A stretch of DNA of 64,000 nucleotides from NCBI RefSeq assembly GCF_010119975.1, contig NZ_CP048222.1, positions 8,408,501 through 8,472,500 of the forward strand, in the 5' to 3' direction. This DNA is from Rhodocytophaga rosea (GTDB lineage Bacteria; Bacteroidota; Bacteroidia; Cytophagales; 172606-1). Below, piece by piece: positions 17,825-27,062 of the stretch (position 1 is its first letter; each line of letters starts with the position of its first letter). The position numbers were made by a program, and so were the translations under genes. A model generated the notes under the pieces. It was not told where the DNA came from, made no database searches, and saw only the letters and a list, made by a program, of their open reading frames with translations.

Positions 17825-18949
17825 ATGACTTCTGCTATTATTGCCTTTTTCCTGTTCCTGACTTTTATATTGCTTTATGTGATACTGGCTGTGTATGCCG
17901 AACGTAAAGTATCTGCCTTTATTCAGGATAGACTGGGACCAATGGAAGTAGGTTATTACGGCTTATTACAAACAGTAGCCGACCTTGTAAAGCTCTTACA
18001 GAAAGAAGATATTATTCCGGCCAATGCTGACAGGCGATTATTTATGCTGGCTCCCCTGCTCATCTTTACATCAGTGTTTGCCGGGTTTGCCGTTCTTCCA
18101 CTTACGCCGGATATTATGGGTTCGGGTGCCACAGTTGGCGTTTTCTACCTGCTGGCCATTATTTCGATTGATATCATTGGTTTACTGATGGCTGGATGGA
18201 GCTCTTATAACAAATATTCACTGCTTGGCGCGATGAGGTCTGTCGCACAAATCATATCTTATGAGGTTCCGGTCGGGCTGATGGTGCTTTGTGTGGTGAT
18301 GCTATGCCAGACATTGGACCTTCAGGAGATCAGTTACCAGCAGGGAATATGGATGAATACCTATCAAAGCGTTCATATTTCTTATATCAATGAAACAAAT
18401 TATCTGTTTGGCTTAAAAGCTACTGGTATTGAAATTACGCAGGTGGGTGGTATTCTTACCTGGAATATTTTTCGGATGCCCCTGTTTTTTATTGCTTATA
18501 TTATTTTCTTCATAGCTACTTTGGCTGAATGTAACCGGGCTCCCTTTGATATTCCTGAAGCTGAATCAGAGCTGGTGGGCGGCTTTCACACAGAGTATTC
18601 AGGTTTCCGCTTTGCCATTTTATTCTTGTCGGAATATGCCATGATGATGCTGGTAAGTTTACTGGGCGCTGTGCTTTTTCTGGGAAGCTGGAACACCCCT
18701 TTTCCCAACATCGGAGCTTTTAAATTAGCCGAATGGACCAGTGGTGCTCCTGGAACAATATATGGAAACATTTCAGGTGCTTTCTGGCTGGTTAGCAAAG
18801 CGTTTATAGCGATCTTTGTTCAGATGTGGGTCCGCTGGACATACCCCCGCCTCCGTGTTGATCAGCTTATGTATCTCTGCTGGAAAGTACTTACCCCTGC
18901 TTCCCTCCTGTTGCTGCTCTTAACTGGTATCTGGCGTTTGCTGATGTAA
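17825..18949 (+). CDS. nuoH: NADH-quinone oxidoreductase subunit H (complex I)
   Basis: NuoH is the membrane subunit that forms much of the quinone chamber of complex I. The 374-residue protein has about eight membrane helices and the family signatures AERKVSAFIQDRLGP, GLLQTVADLVKLLQKED, and AECNRAPFDIPEAESELVGGF with HTEYSG. It is full length. Unusually, no other nuo gene is next to it: the neighbours are a secreted hypothetical and an esterase. Its own terminator follows, so it is transcribed alone. Confidence 0.94.
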   Translation: MTSAIIAFFLFLTFILLYVILAVYAERKVSAFIQDRLGPMEVGYYGLLQTVADLVKLLQKEDIIPANADRRLFMLAPLLIFTSVFAGFAVLPLTPDIMGSGATVGVFYLLAIISIDIIGLLMAGWSSYNKYSLLGAMRSVAQIISYEVPVGLMVLCVVMLCQTLDLQEISYQQGIWMNTYQSVHISYINETNYLFGLKATGIEITQVGGILTWNIFRMPLFFIAYIIFFIATLAECNRAPFDIPEAESELVGGFHTEYSGFRFAILFLSEYAMMMLVSLLGAVLFLGSWNTPFPNIGAFKLAEWTSGAPGTIYGNISGAFWLVSKAFIAIFVQMWVRWTYPRLRVDQLMYLCWKVLTPASLLLLLLTGIWRLLM

Positions 18950-19010
18950 AAATCCTGGTCTTAATATAGCGATGCTGCGCCTATTATGGTATATTGAAGA
19001 AAGGTTGATC

Positions 19011-19052
19011 AAGGATAATGTTTATTTCTCTGTTCAACATTATCCTTTTTTA
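19011..19052 (+). terminator. Terminator of nuoH
   Basis: Arms 19011-19022 and 19036-19047 pair perfectly over 12 bases and are followed by a T-run on the plus strand. Confidence 0.75.
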
Positions 19053-19088
19053 CTTATTTAATAATCATTTCATTCTTTTTACAAACCT

Positions 19089-20378
19089 ATGAAACTGTCT
19101 ACTTTACTTAAAATGGCTTTATATACGCTGGGAATCAATTTTTGCTTTCTTCCGGCTTCTGCACAAATGCCTGCTAATTATGATGAAGATAAAATAAAAC
19201 CCTACCAGTTGCCCGATCCCTTACGGATGGAGAATGGAAAAACCGTTACCAGTTCCAAACAATGGGAAAAGCAACGGATTGCTATCCTGAATTTATTTAA
19301 AACACATGTATATGGAGCGATGCCGGGAAAAGTTGCTGGACTAACCTTCCGCACGCTTTCCGTAGATTCAATGGCTTTAGATGGCAAAGCCATTCGCAAG
19401 CAGATTGCAGTTATTTTTGGCAAAGACGCTAATTCCCCTAAAATGGAAGTTTTATTATATCTTCCTGTAGAAGCAAAATCACCGGTTCCGGTTTTTGCCG
19501 GACTTAATTTCTACGGAAATCAAACCGTTCATACAGACCCGGGAATTAATTTACCTACAGGATGGATAGCTAACGGTCCAACCGGTGTAGAAAACAATAT
19601 AGCCAATGTTGCTTCCCGTGGGTTCCAGACGGAAAGATGGCAACTGGAAGAACTGATTTCACGTGGCTATGGGCTTGCCACTGCCTATTATGGAGACCTT
19701 GAGCCTGACCATGCAGAGGGATGGAAAACTGGTATCCGTACTACGCTTGCCAAATCGCTTGGCCTGCAAGCTCAGGAATGGAGCGCCATTGGTGCCTGGG
19801 CCTGGGGATTGAGTAGGATGATGGATTACTTAGAAACAGAACCTTTGGTGAATGCCAGACAAGTAGCACTCACCGGACACTCCCGCTTAGGTAAAGCCGC
19901 ATTATGGGCTGCCGCCAATGATACCCGTTTTGCTATCGTTATCTCTAATAACTCTGGGGAAGGTGGCGCTGCTCTGGCACGTAGGAATTATGGAGAAACA
20001 GTGGAAGTAATCAATACCAGTTTTCCGCACTGGTTTGTTGCCAAATTTAAAGAATATAACAAAGATCCTAATCAACTTCCGGTCGATCAGCACATGCTCT
20101 TGGCCTTAATGGCTCCCAGACCATTGTATGTTGCCAGTGCTGTTGAAGATCAGTGGGCCGATCCCAAAGGCGAATTCCTCGGAGCCAAACATGCAGAGCC
20201 TGTTTATCAACTGTTCAATAAAAAAGGCCTTGGAGTTGTTCAGATGCCAGATGTTAATCAACCAGTTGGAGATGTGGTTGCTTATCATATCCGTTCTGGA
20301 AAACATGACATTAATGCCTACGACTGGCAACAATATTTAAATTTTGCTGACCGGCATTTTAACAATCCTGCTAAGTAG
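19089..20378 (+). CDS. Secreted glucuronoyl esterase-like hydrolase (CE15 family)
   Basis: The 429-residue protein starts with a signal peptide (ending SAQ) and shows the CE15 features: the nucleophile motif GHSRLGK at 263-269 (Ser265), NNSGEGGAALARR with an acidic residue, and His406 in GKHDINAYDW. CE15 enzymes cleave the ester between glucuronic acid on xylan and lignin alcohols. The usual motif is GCSRxGK; here His replaces Cys. It stands alone between nuoH and nqrF, and is one of two esterases in this region that could serve plant-polymer degradation. Confidence 0.85.
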   Translation: MKLSTLLKMALYTLGINFCFLPASAQMPANYDEDKIKPYQLPDPLRMENGKTVTSSKQWEKQRIAILNLFKTHVYGAMPGKVAGLTFRTLSVDSMALDGKAIRKQIAVIFGKDANSPKMEVLLYLPVEAKSPVPVFAGLNFYGNQTVHTDPGINLPTGWIANGPTGVENNIANVASRGFQTERWQLEELISRGYGLATAYYGDLEPDHAEGWKTGIRTTLAKSLGLQAQEWSAIGAWAWGLSRMMDYLETEPLVNARQVALTGHSRLGKAALWAAANDTRFAIVISNNSGEGGAALARRNYGETVEVINTSFPHWFVAKFKEYNKDPNQLPVDQHMLLALMAPRPLYVASAVEDQWADPKGEFLGAKHAEPVYQLFNKKGLGVVQMPDVNQPVGDVVAYHIRSGKHDINAYDWQQYLNFADRHFNNPAK

Positions 20379-20403
20379 ACTTATTCCATTCTACCTTTTT
20401 CTT

Positions 20404-20446
20404 ATCAACAGAAAAGCCAGACAATTAGTCTGGCTTTTCTGTTGAT
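20404..20446. terminator. Bidirectional terminator between the CE15 gene and nqrF
   Basis: A perfect 19-bp stem (20404-20422 with 20428-20446) with a 5-base loop sits between the convergent stop codons. The arms carry A-tracts and T-tracts that serve both strands. Confidence 0.85.
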
Positions 20447-20467
20447 GATATTATTATAATTTAAGAA

Positions 20468-21733
20468 TTAACCTCCGAAGTCATCGAAACGGATATTTTC
20501 TGGGGGAACACCCAAATCATCGAGCATTTTGAGTACGGCAGCGTTCATCATAGGCGGCCCGCAAAGGTAATATTCAATATCCTCAGGGTCCGGATGGGTT
20601 TTGAGGTAGTTTTCAAATAATACCTGGTGGATAAATCCTTTGTAACCAGTCCAGTTATCTTCTGGCATAGGTTCCGACAAGGCAATGTTGTATTTGAAAT
20701 TCGGGAAATCTTTTTCTATGTTCCGGAAATGCTCTGTATAGAATAATTCTCTTACCGAACGTCCGCCATACCAGTAAGATACTTTACGGTCGGTTTTTTC
20801 GGTATGGAATAAATGGAAGATATGAGACCGGAGCGGCGCCATACCTGCTCCACCACCAATGTACACCATTTCCCGCTTTGTCTTATTAATATGGAATTCG
20901 CCATAGGGACCAGAGATCGTTACTTTATCGCCTGGTTTTCTGGAGAAGATATAAGAAGAACAAACGCCCGGATTTACATCCATAAATTTATTATTGGCTC
21001 TGTCCCAGGGTGGGGTAGCAATACGGATGTTGAGCATCACAATGTTACCTTCTGCCGGATGATTAGCCATGGAATAAGCCCGGAACAAAGGCTCGTCGTT
21101 TTTCATTTTCAGGTCCCAGATCTTCAGTTTATCCCAGTCAGGACGGTATTTATCCTTATTGGTATCTACATTGGGATCAGGTGTGATATCCATGGTTTTA
21201 AAATCCACTTCTATCGCCGGCACATCAATCTGAATATAACCACCAGACTCAAAAGTTAAGAACTCGCCTTCCGGAAGCCGTACCACAAATTCTTTGATAA
21301 AGGTAGCTACGTTATAGTTAGAAACTACTTCGCATTCCCATTTCTTGATACCGAAAATTTCTTCAGGCACCTTGATCTTCATGTCCTGTTTTACCTTTAC
21401 CTGGCAAGCCAGCCGGACATGGTCTTGTTGCTCTTTTCTGGATAAATGACCGGTTTCTGTAGGCAGCACATCGCCTCCCCCTTCTTCTACCACACAACGG
21501 CACATGGCACAGGTACCACCACCGCCACAGGCTGAAGGCAAGAAGATTTTCTCATTAGAAAGCGTAGAAAGCAGGGAAGAGCCTGCAGAAGTAACCAATT
21601 TTTTCTCCCCATTAATAAGGATGGTTACATCACCACTTTGAACGAGTTTGGTTTGGGCATACAGAAGGACAAATACCAGTAAGAGAATTACAATCGTGAA
21701 AGCAACTATTGATGTAATTACAACTGAGGTCAT
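20468..21733 (-). CDS. nqrF: Na+-translocating NADH:quinone reductase subunit F
   Basis: NqrF is the NADH entry subunit of the sodium pump Na+-NQR. The 421-residue protein has one N-terminal membrane helix (4-27), a 2Fe-2S ferredoxin domain with Cys69, 75, 78 and 110, an FAD domain with RAYSMANH, and an NADH domain with [13 protein letters not shown] and a C-terminal CGPP. It is complete. The five partner genes nqrABCDE are not adjacent, which is unusual because they normally form one operon. They may be elsewhere, or this copy may work alone as a diaphorase. Confidence 0.94.
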   Translation of the reverse strand: MTSVVITSIVAFTIVILLLVFVLLYAQTKLVQSGDVTILINGEKKLVTSAGSSLLSTLSNEKIFLPSACGGGGTCAMCRCVVEEGGGDVLPTETGHLSRKEQQDHVRLACQVKVKQDMKIKVPEEIFGIKKWECEVVSNYNVATFIKEFVVRLPEGEFLTFESGGYIQIDVPAIEVDFKTMDITPDPNVDTNKDKYRPDWDKLKIWDLKMKNDEPLFRAYSMANHPAEGNIVMLNIRIATPPWDRANNKFMDVNPGVCSSYIFSRKPGDKVTISGPYGEFHINKTKREMVYIGGGAGMAPLRSHIFHLFHTEKTDRKVSYWYGGRSVRELFYTEHFRNIEKDFPNFKYNIALSEPMPEDNWTGYKGFIHQVLFENYLKTHPDPEDIEYYLCGPPMMNAAVLKMLDDLGVPPENIRFDDFGG

Positions 21734-21785
21734 TGAACTGTTGTTTTTGTTGAAAATTAGGAACGTATCCCCCGGATACGAGTTA

Positions 21786-21793
21786 CAAATATA
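21786..21793 (-). promoter_or_regulatory. Probable -7 box of the nqrF promoter
   Basis: On the minus strand the box reads TATATTTG, a perfect TAnnTTTG. It lies about 50 bases before the nqrF start. No clear TTG partner is present at the -33 position. Confidence 0.45.
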
Positions 21794-21926
21794 AGTGATA
21801 AATACTTAAATCTTTAAACGGTTTGTTACAATTTATTTCTGCGAAAAAGGCCAGTATCTCACATTCCAATTCATTTTTTTATATCCTCTTTTTAAATGGG
21901 CTGGGAATTATATAAGAAACTGTTCA

Positions 21927-22904
21927 CTAAAATAATTGTTTCCAGGTTCCTTTTAAATAATTGTATTTTAGCGTACTCGGCAAAGCCTTCCAAAAGTATT
22001 TATTCATTTCTACAGCAAATGACGGCTGCATATAGCAATTAATAACACACCCTTCGCAAGCTGGCAGCCTGCCTTCCAAAGCAATTAGTTTTTGTACGCT
22101 TTCAGAGTGATATAAATCGAAGAGATTTCCATCAATAGCAATTTGGTCTATACCAAGGTGATAGCAAGGGAGTAATAGTTTATTTTCGGGAGAAATCACA
22201 ATGGTACTGCTTGCGGCCTTGCACACAGGATTTGCAATATGATTGCCTCCATCCTGGCGGAGAGAAATAAAGGCTTCATTTAGATACACTTGTTTCTGTT
22301 TACTCCAGTAAAGCAATGTTTCTAACGTTTGAGCAGATAAACTTTTACCTGTTTCTACCCCTTTATATTCAAATACCGGATTCAATATTAATACAAGCCC
22401 ATTGGGCAAACATATATTTCCCCATACTTTCTCTATCTGATGTACATTATGTTCAAAAACTGTAAACAAAATATCCGGCCTTTCACCCAATGATCTGGCA
22501 ATCTGGATAGATTCCATCACCTGATCGAAACAGGCTACTCCCCTTCCAGAATCATGTTCTTCTTTCTCTGGCGAGTCGAGTGAAAAGTGCAGCATATCTA
22601 CCTTGCCTTTTAATCTTTGCGCATATTTTGGATAGAGTAAACCATTGGTCGTGAGAGTTGTGATAAATTTTCTTTCTTTCGCCAGAGCCAGCAGCTGATC
22701 TATTTGCCGGTGCAGCAGGGGTTCGCCTCCGGTAAAGTCTATTACTTTTACTCCTAATTTCTTCAGATCATTCAGGTTTTGGGTTACAGTTTCTATAGTT
22801 ACATAGGGAGACGGCTTTTCCCAGATATCGCAGAAATTACAACTGGCATTACAACGGTAGGTTACATAATAATTGCAAAGGACTGGATGGTGAATTAAAC
22901 GCAT
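21927..22904 (-). CDS. Radical SAM protein with C-terminal cysteine cluster
   Basis: A 325-residue radical SAM enzyme. The 4Fe-4S motif is CNASCNFC (Cys18, 22, 25), followed by DFTGGEPLLH, which binds SAM. The C-terminus has further cysteines (CKAAS, LLPCYHLG, CEGCVINCY), a SPASM-like pattern that would hold extra iron-sulfur clusters. The substrate cannot be deduced; relatives modify peptides or metabolites or help enzyme maturation. The gene starts 14 bases after the DUF1003 gene and is probably in one operon with it. Confidence 0.85.
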   Translation of the reverse strand: MRLIHHPVLCNYYVTYRCNASCNFCDIWEKPSPYVTIETVTQNLNDLKKLGVKVIDFTGGEPLLHRQIDQLLALAKERKFITTLTTNGLLYPKYAQRLKGKVDMLHFSLDSPEKEEHDSGRGVACFDQVMESIQIARSLGERPDILFTVFEHNVHQIEKVWGNICLPNGLVLILNPVFEYKGVETGKSLSAQTLETLLYWSKQKQVYLNEAFISLRQDGGNHIANPVCKAASSTIVISPENKLLLPCYHLGIDQIAIDGNLFDLYHSESVQKLIALEGRLPACEGCVINCYMQPSFAVEMNKYFWKALPSTLKYNYLKGTWKQLF

Positions 22905-22918
22905 AGTTTCTTACATTT

Positions 22919-23479
22919 CTACGATTTGCCTTGTACCGGATTGTCCAATCTTTTTTTGAGTTCTTCCAGCATTTCAATCTGTATTTTCTGAACGGCGCAC
23001 AGGTTGCGGAAATCTTCTGCCAGTAACAGGTCTATTTTCCGATGGAGATTACGAATTTCTACCTCCGCTTTCAGATTCACCAGATAATCATTTTCAGCCC
23101 GCTTCCGGTCTTTGGCTTCTTTCCGGTTCTGGCTCATCATAATAACAGGTGCCTGAAGGGCTGCCACACATGACAAAATCAGGTTGAGCAAAATAAAGGG
23201 ATAGGGATCGAATGGTTTATCAATTAATACCACCGTGTTGATAAAAATCCAGATAACCAATCCGGCAGAGAAGCTAAGGATAAACTTCCAACTTCCTCCG
23301 AATTCAGCTACTTTATCCGAAATACGATTTCCTACAGTAGGCTTTTCCTGGGGTGTTTCCATTACCTTCCGGGTAATTAAGTCTTCCTCCTGAAGGGCTT
23401 CCAGTACAATATCGTTGAGGGTATTTACATGCTGGTTCTCTGATTCCAGCAATTCTTTCAATGGGTCTTCTGTAGCCAT
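22919..23479 (-). CDS. DUF1003 membrane protein
   Basis: The 186-residue protein has the DUF1003 core: VAEFGGSWKFILSF, a first membrane helix, FDPYPFILLNLILSCVAALQAPVIMMSQNR with the second helix, and a coiled tail (AENDYLVNLKAEVEIRNL). Two helices lie in the inner membrane, with both ends in the cytoplasm. The function of the family is unknown. The gene is upstream of, and apparently co-transcribed with, the radical SAM gene. Confidence 0.9.
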   Translation of the reverse strand: MATEDPLKELLESENQHVNTLNDIVLEALQEEDLITRKVMETPQEKPTVGNRISDKVAEFGGSWKFILSFSAGLVIWIFINTVVLIDKPFDPYPFILLNLILSCVAALQAPVIMMSQNRKEAKDRKRAENDYLVNLKAEVEIRNLHRKIDLLLAEDFRNLCAVQKIQIEMLEELKKRLDNPVQGKS

Positions 23480-23574
23480 AGTAGATAAGATGTGCTGCTT
23501 TTAAACATCAATAACCCAAAAAAAGGTCATCTGAATTATAACCGTTTACTTAATTATTTTAAACCTACTGCCAG

Positions 23575-23612
23575 AAAAAAGACCTTCTGAATGGTGGCAG
23601 AAGGTCTTTTTT
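23575..23612. terminator. Terminator downstream of accD
   Basis: Nine-bp arms 23581-23589 and 23598-23606 with an 8-base loop are flanked by A6 and T6, so it can stop transcription in both directions. On the minus strand it closes accD. Confidence 0.8.
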
Positions 23613-23631
23613 AGGAATTGCAATGGTATGA

Positions 23632-24483
23632 TTATTTTAACATGGTAAATAATGAGGTCAGTCTGGTTTTCAATTCTTTCCTATCTACGATAAAATCCAG
23701 AAAGCCGTGTTCTAATACAAATTCGGCACTCTGGAAATCTTTTGGCAGGTCTTTCCCAATAGTTTCCCTGATTACCCTAGGGCCAGCAAATCCAATGAGT
23801 GCCCCAGGTTCCGAAATATTAAAATCACCAAGCATGGCATAGGAAGCAGTAACACCGCCCGTAGTCGGGTCAGTTAAGAGAGACACATAGGGAATCTTCG
23901 CTTCTGCCAGTAATGCCAGTTTAGCAGACGTTTTAGCCATTTGCATCAATGAAAATCCGGCTTCCATCATTCTGGCACCTCCGGTACGGGAGATCATCAG
24001 AAAAGGAATCTTGTTAGCTAAGGCATGGTCAATCGCCCGGGCAATTTTTTCTCCCACTACCGAACCCATGGAGCCGCCAATAAAATCAAAATCCATACAC
24101 CCTACTACTATTTCCAATCCATTTACTGGGCCGTAAGCTGTTCGTACCGCATCTTTTTTATCGGTTTTTTTCTGGGTGGCCGCAATCCGGCTTAAATAAG
24201 GCTTTGAGTCTACAAACTGAAGCGGGTCAGAAGAACTCATATCTGCATCAAGTTCAGTAAAGGTATTTCCATCAAAAAGTAATTCAAAATATTCGTCAGA
24301 ACCTATTTTTTCATGATAATTACAGTGGATGCAAGTATATGCATTGGCTTTATGCTCTCTGGTGTGCATTACTTTTTTGCAGTTGGAACACTTATGCCAT
24401 AATCCATCCGGTGTTTCTTTTTTCAGCTCGGTTGGCGTATTAATTCCTTTTTCTTTTCTGGTAAACCAAGACATATGGGTCAA
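23632..24483 (-). CDS. accD: Acetyl-CoA carboxylase carboxyltransferase subunit beta
   Basis: AccD, with AccA, transfers the carboxyl group from biotin to acetyl-CoA to make malonyl-CoA for fatty acids. The 283-residue protein has the four-cysteine zinc ribbon (Cys32, 35, 51, 54), the [11 protein letters not shown] and [12 protein letters not shown] segments, and [16 protein letters not shown] that forms the active site. It is full length. It is transcribed alone and followed by its own terminator. Confidence 0.96.
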   Translation of the reverse strand: MTHMSWFTRKEKGINTPTELKKETPDGLWHKCSNCKKVMHTREHKANAYTCIHCNYHEKIGSDEYFELLFDGNTFTELDADMSSSDPLQFVDSKPYLSRIAATQKKTDKKDAVRTAYGPVNGLEIVVGCMDFDFIGGSMGSVVGEKIARAIDHALANKIPFLMISRTGGARMMEAGFSLMQMAKTSAKLALLAEAKIPYVSLLTDPTTGGVTASYAMLGDFNISEPGALIGFAGPRVIRETIGKDLPKDFQSAEFVLEHGFLDFIVDRKELKTRLTSLFTMLK

Positions 24484-24818
24484 TTAACGATTGAAATATG
24501 TGTATAAATAACAATCTGGAAACGGCTTTAGATTATAGTGAAATCACTACTTGGTAACAGTTTGCAGTTTCATTTCATCAAATCTAATAAACAAAATTGT
24601 AATTGAAAGTTGCTCTTTCAAAACTGACTATGCAAAATAACTTTGCTGGAATTAAGTTACTTGTATATTAAAAGTTGAGCATACAGCACTATCACTACCA
24701 TTTCATTTTAGAAACGGCAAAGATATTTATAATTTGACAAGCTTTTGTATGTGCAGGAAAGAATTTCTCTGGCAGATCAGGTTTATGAATAATTCAAGAA
24801 TGGCTGGCAGATAAGAAT
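24484..24818. other. Gene-free stretch between accD and a TPR gene
   Basis: AT-rich; I find no reading frame, hairpin or clear promoter box. It would hold the accD promoter, which I cannot pinpoint. Confidence 0.5.
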
Positions 24819-25433
24819 TTATAAAAAATCTTGTTCTTTAAGGATGCTGGCAGCCTTTTCCCGGTAAGGATGTCTGGGTTGGCGGCTTATTTTTTCAAAT
24901 ATAGATTTGGCTTCCTGTATATTTTCGCCTTGCCAGAAGGATAAGCCTAGCCAGTATTCCGATTTAAATATAAGCTTGCTAGCTGGCTGACGCAATACTT
25001 TCCGGAAGCTGCGGGCTGCATTAACTGGGTCTTCCAACTGGAAATATGCCACCCCCAGATAATAATGCAGGGAATCTTTTTCAGGATTATCTTTGATTAA
25101 TGCATACAAGGGCTGAAGGTACTCTTTGTGATCAGTTCTATAGGCAAGGGCTGTACCAGCCTGGGCAAATTTTTCAGCCGCTGATTCAGGCAACACAGCA
25201 GAAAAATCTTCATACTCACTATAATGTTGTACAAGCCCTTTAGTATAATCGAATTTTGTGAACATCAACAGGGCAATACCTGCTATAATAAACAGGCATA
25301 CCATTGCTGACATTGATTTTGACTGTTGCAGAATAAAAGGCAAGGGTCCTTCTGTGATGCCTGGTTCTAAACCAGAAGAATCAGGATAGAGCGGCCGGAT
25401 GTTGTCTTCTGGAAATTCCTTTTTAGGTGCCAT
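24819..25433 (-). CDS. TPR-containing membrane protein
   Basis: A 204-residue protein with a single membrane helix at about 41-62 and a periplasmic TPR-like domain after it (LHYYLGVAYFQLEDPVNAARSF and YWLGLSFWQGENIQEAKSIF). The N-terminal 40 residues are acidic and proline-rich and would be cytoplasmic. Such proteins usually act as scaffolds. No partner is evident; a 265-base gap separates it from yidD on the other strand. Confidence 0.75.
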   Translation of the reverse strand: MAPKKEFPEDNIRPLYPDSSGLEPGITEGPLPFILQQSKSMSAMVCLFIIAGIALLMFTKFDYTKGLVQHYSEYEDFSAVLPESAAEKFAQAGTALAYRTDHKEYLQPLYALIKDNPEKDSLHYYLGVAYFQLEDPVNAARSFRKVLRQPASKLIFKSEYWLGLSFWQGENIQEAKSIFEKISRQPRHPYREKAASILKEQDFL

Positions 25434-25698
25434 GTCCCAATAAATTTAAAAGAATCAAATCAATAAACAATCTTAAAACAAATAAAGCTTCACGATGAGA
25501 GGCTGTTCATTGGATATGAATTCTTTTACGCCACAGCGCTCATGGAATAAAAGAATGGTACATGTATGCCTTGTAAACTTTTTGCTGGTATATTCCCGTT
25601 AACAGATACCAGGGCAATATAAATACTCGTCAATATAACGATTTTTTGCAATCTGTTAACATTAAATTAGACTTTTTTGTTCCTAAATCTAGCAAACT

Positions 25699-25911
25699 AT
25701 GTTTTCAAAAGCATTTGTTTTATTCATCCGGTTTTATCAATACGCTATATCGCCGTTTTTACCCGGTGCCTGCCGCTACACACCAACCTGTTCGCAGTAC
25801 AGCATAGATGCCATTAAAAAATATGGTCCCTGGAAAGGAATGTGGTTAGGCTTAAAAAGAATCGGCCGTTGTCATCCCTGGGGAGGAAGCGGGTATGATC
25901 CGGTAAAGTGA
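25699..25911 (+). CDS. yidD: Membrane protein insertion efficiency factor YidD
   Basis: A 70-residue YidD with the signature [21 protein letters not shown] and the C-terminal [11 protein letters not shown]. It is a peripheral inner-membrane protein that helps insertion by YidC. It normally sits by rpmH, rnpA and yidC, but here it stands alone. A short TTTG at 19 bases from a T-rich box upstream may be its promoter, but the fit is poor. Confidence 0.95.
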   Translation: MFSKAFVLFIRFYQYAISPFLPGACRYTPTCSQYSIDAIKKYGPWKGMWLGLKRIGRCHPWGGSGYDPVK

Positions 25912-26013
25912 GTGGTAAGTCGATGAGTAAAATGTCAGATGATTAAAAGAATAAGTTAGCTAAGATTTACATACAAATAAGCCATTAAGAATTCGTAATT
26001 CGTAAGTATTTAA

Positions 26014-27048
26014 CTATCCACATCTCGATTTCAGCAGTTCGTCAGATTCACTTTCGCCCAACTGTAGGGAAAGCGTCCATTCTTCACAGGCTTTCTTTTT
26101 ATCGCCGGTTCTCTCATAGGCCAGACCCAGATAGTAATGAATCAGTTCTATATTATAGGTCAACCTGGTTGCCGTTTGAAAATCTTTCAGTGCTTGTTGC
26201 GTTTGCCCAGCATTCAGGTAATAAACACCCCGGTTGCGGTACGCCCATCCATTTTTATTGTCCAGGCGCAACGAAGCTTCAATATCAGCCAGACCTTCTT
26301 CCGGTTGCCCTAATTTTAATTTAACAAAGCCCCGGTTATTGAGATAATAGGGTTGTTGTGGATTTAACGAAATAGCTTCATTGAGCAGTGTAAGTGCTCT
26401 GGTATAATTCCCGGTACGTGCCTGTAATAAACCTAAATTGTTGTAAGCAAAATCCTGGCGGTTATCCAGCTCTATGGCTTTCTGAAAATCAGTTTCAGCA
26501 GCTACATATTCTTTTAAATTATATTTGAGAAAGCCCCGGTTTACATATGCTTCCACATTAGCAGAATCAAGGGTAAGGGTACGGTCAAAATCACTGGCCG
26601 CTCCGGCATAGTCATTTAATTGAATTTTTATGGTAGCACGGCTCAGATAAACTTTAGCTGTATCTTTATAAATTTCCACTACCCTGTTTATATCTTCCAG
26701 GCCAGCCTTATAATCTCCCTGTTCAAAATAAGCGTTGGAACGGTTATAATAGGCATCTGTATAGGAAGGAGCAATTTTTAAAGCATGGGTATAATCGGCA
26801 ATAGCACCCTTATAGTCGGCAAGGTTAAATCTGGCAATTCCCCGGTTGTTAAAGGCATCTGCAAAAGCACTGTCCGTTTCAATAGCTTCAGTATATAACC
26901 GAATAGCTTCCCTGTATTCACGCTTACGCAACTCCACATTGCCCCGTTGAAAAAAACGTAAGGTAGCATCATCCCGGTCCGAGGAATTGCAGGCAAATAG
27001 GAAAATAAATAGTACAAGTAAAAAACTTTGTTTCAGATTTTTATACAT
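26014..27048 (-). CDS. TPR lipoprotein
   Basis: The 344-residue protein has a lipoprotein signal (LFAC, Cys20) and about eight tandem 34-residue TPR units, for example ADAFNNRGIARFNLADYKGA and DAYYNRSNAYFEQGDYKAGL. It is anchored to a membrane on the periplasmic side and should serve as a protein-interaction scaffold. It begins 14 bases after the stop of the methyltransferase gene at 27063, so the two are likely co-transcribed. The function is otherwise unknown. Confidence 0.85.
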   Translation of the reverse strand: MYKNLKQSFLLVLFIFLFACNSSDRDDATLRFFQRGNVELRKREYREAIRLYTEAIETDSAFADAFNNRGIARFNLADYKGAIADYTHALKIAPSYTDAYYNRSNAYFEQGDYKAGLEDINRVVEIYKDTAKVYLSRATIKIQLNDYAGAASDFDRTLTLDSANVEAYVNRGFLKYNLKEYVAAETDFQKAIELDNRQDFAYNNLGLLQARTGNYTRALTLLNEAISLNPQQPYYLNNRGFVKLKLGQPEEGLADIEASLRLDNKNGWAYRNRGVYYLNAGQTQQALKDFQTATRLTYNIELIHYYLGLAYERTGDKKKACEEWTLSLQLGESESDELLKSRCG

Positions 27049-27062
27049 CCGGAAGCTAAAAA

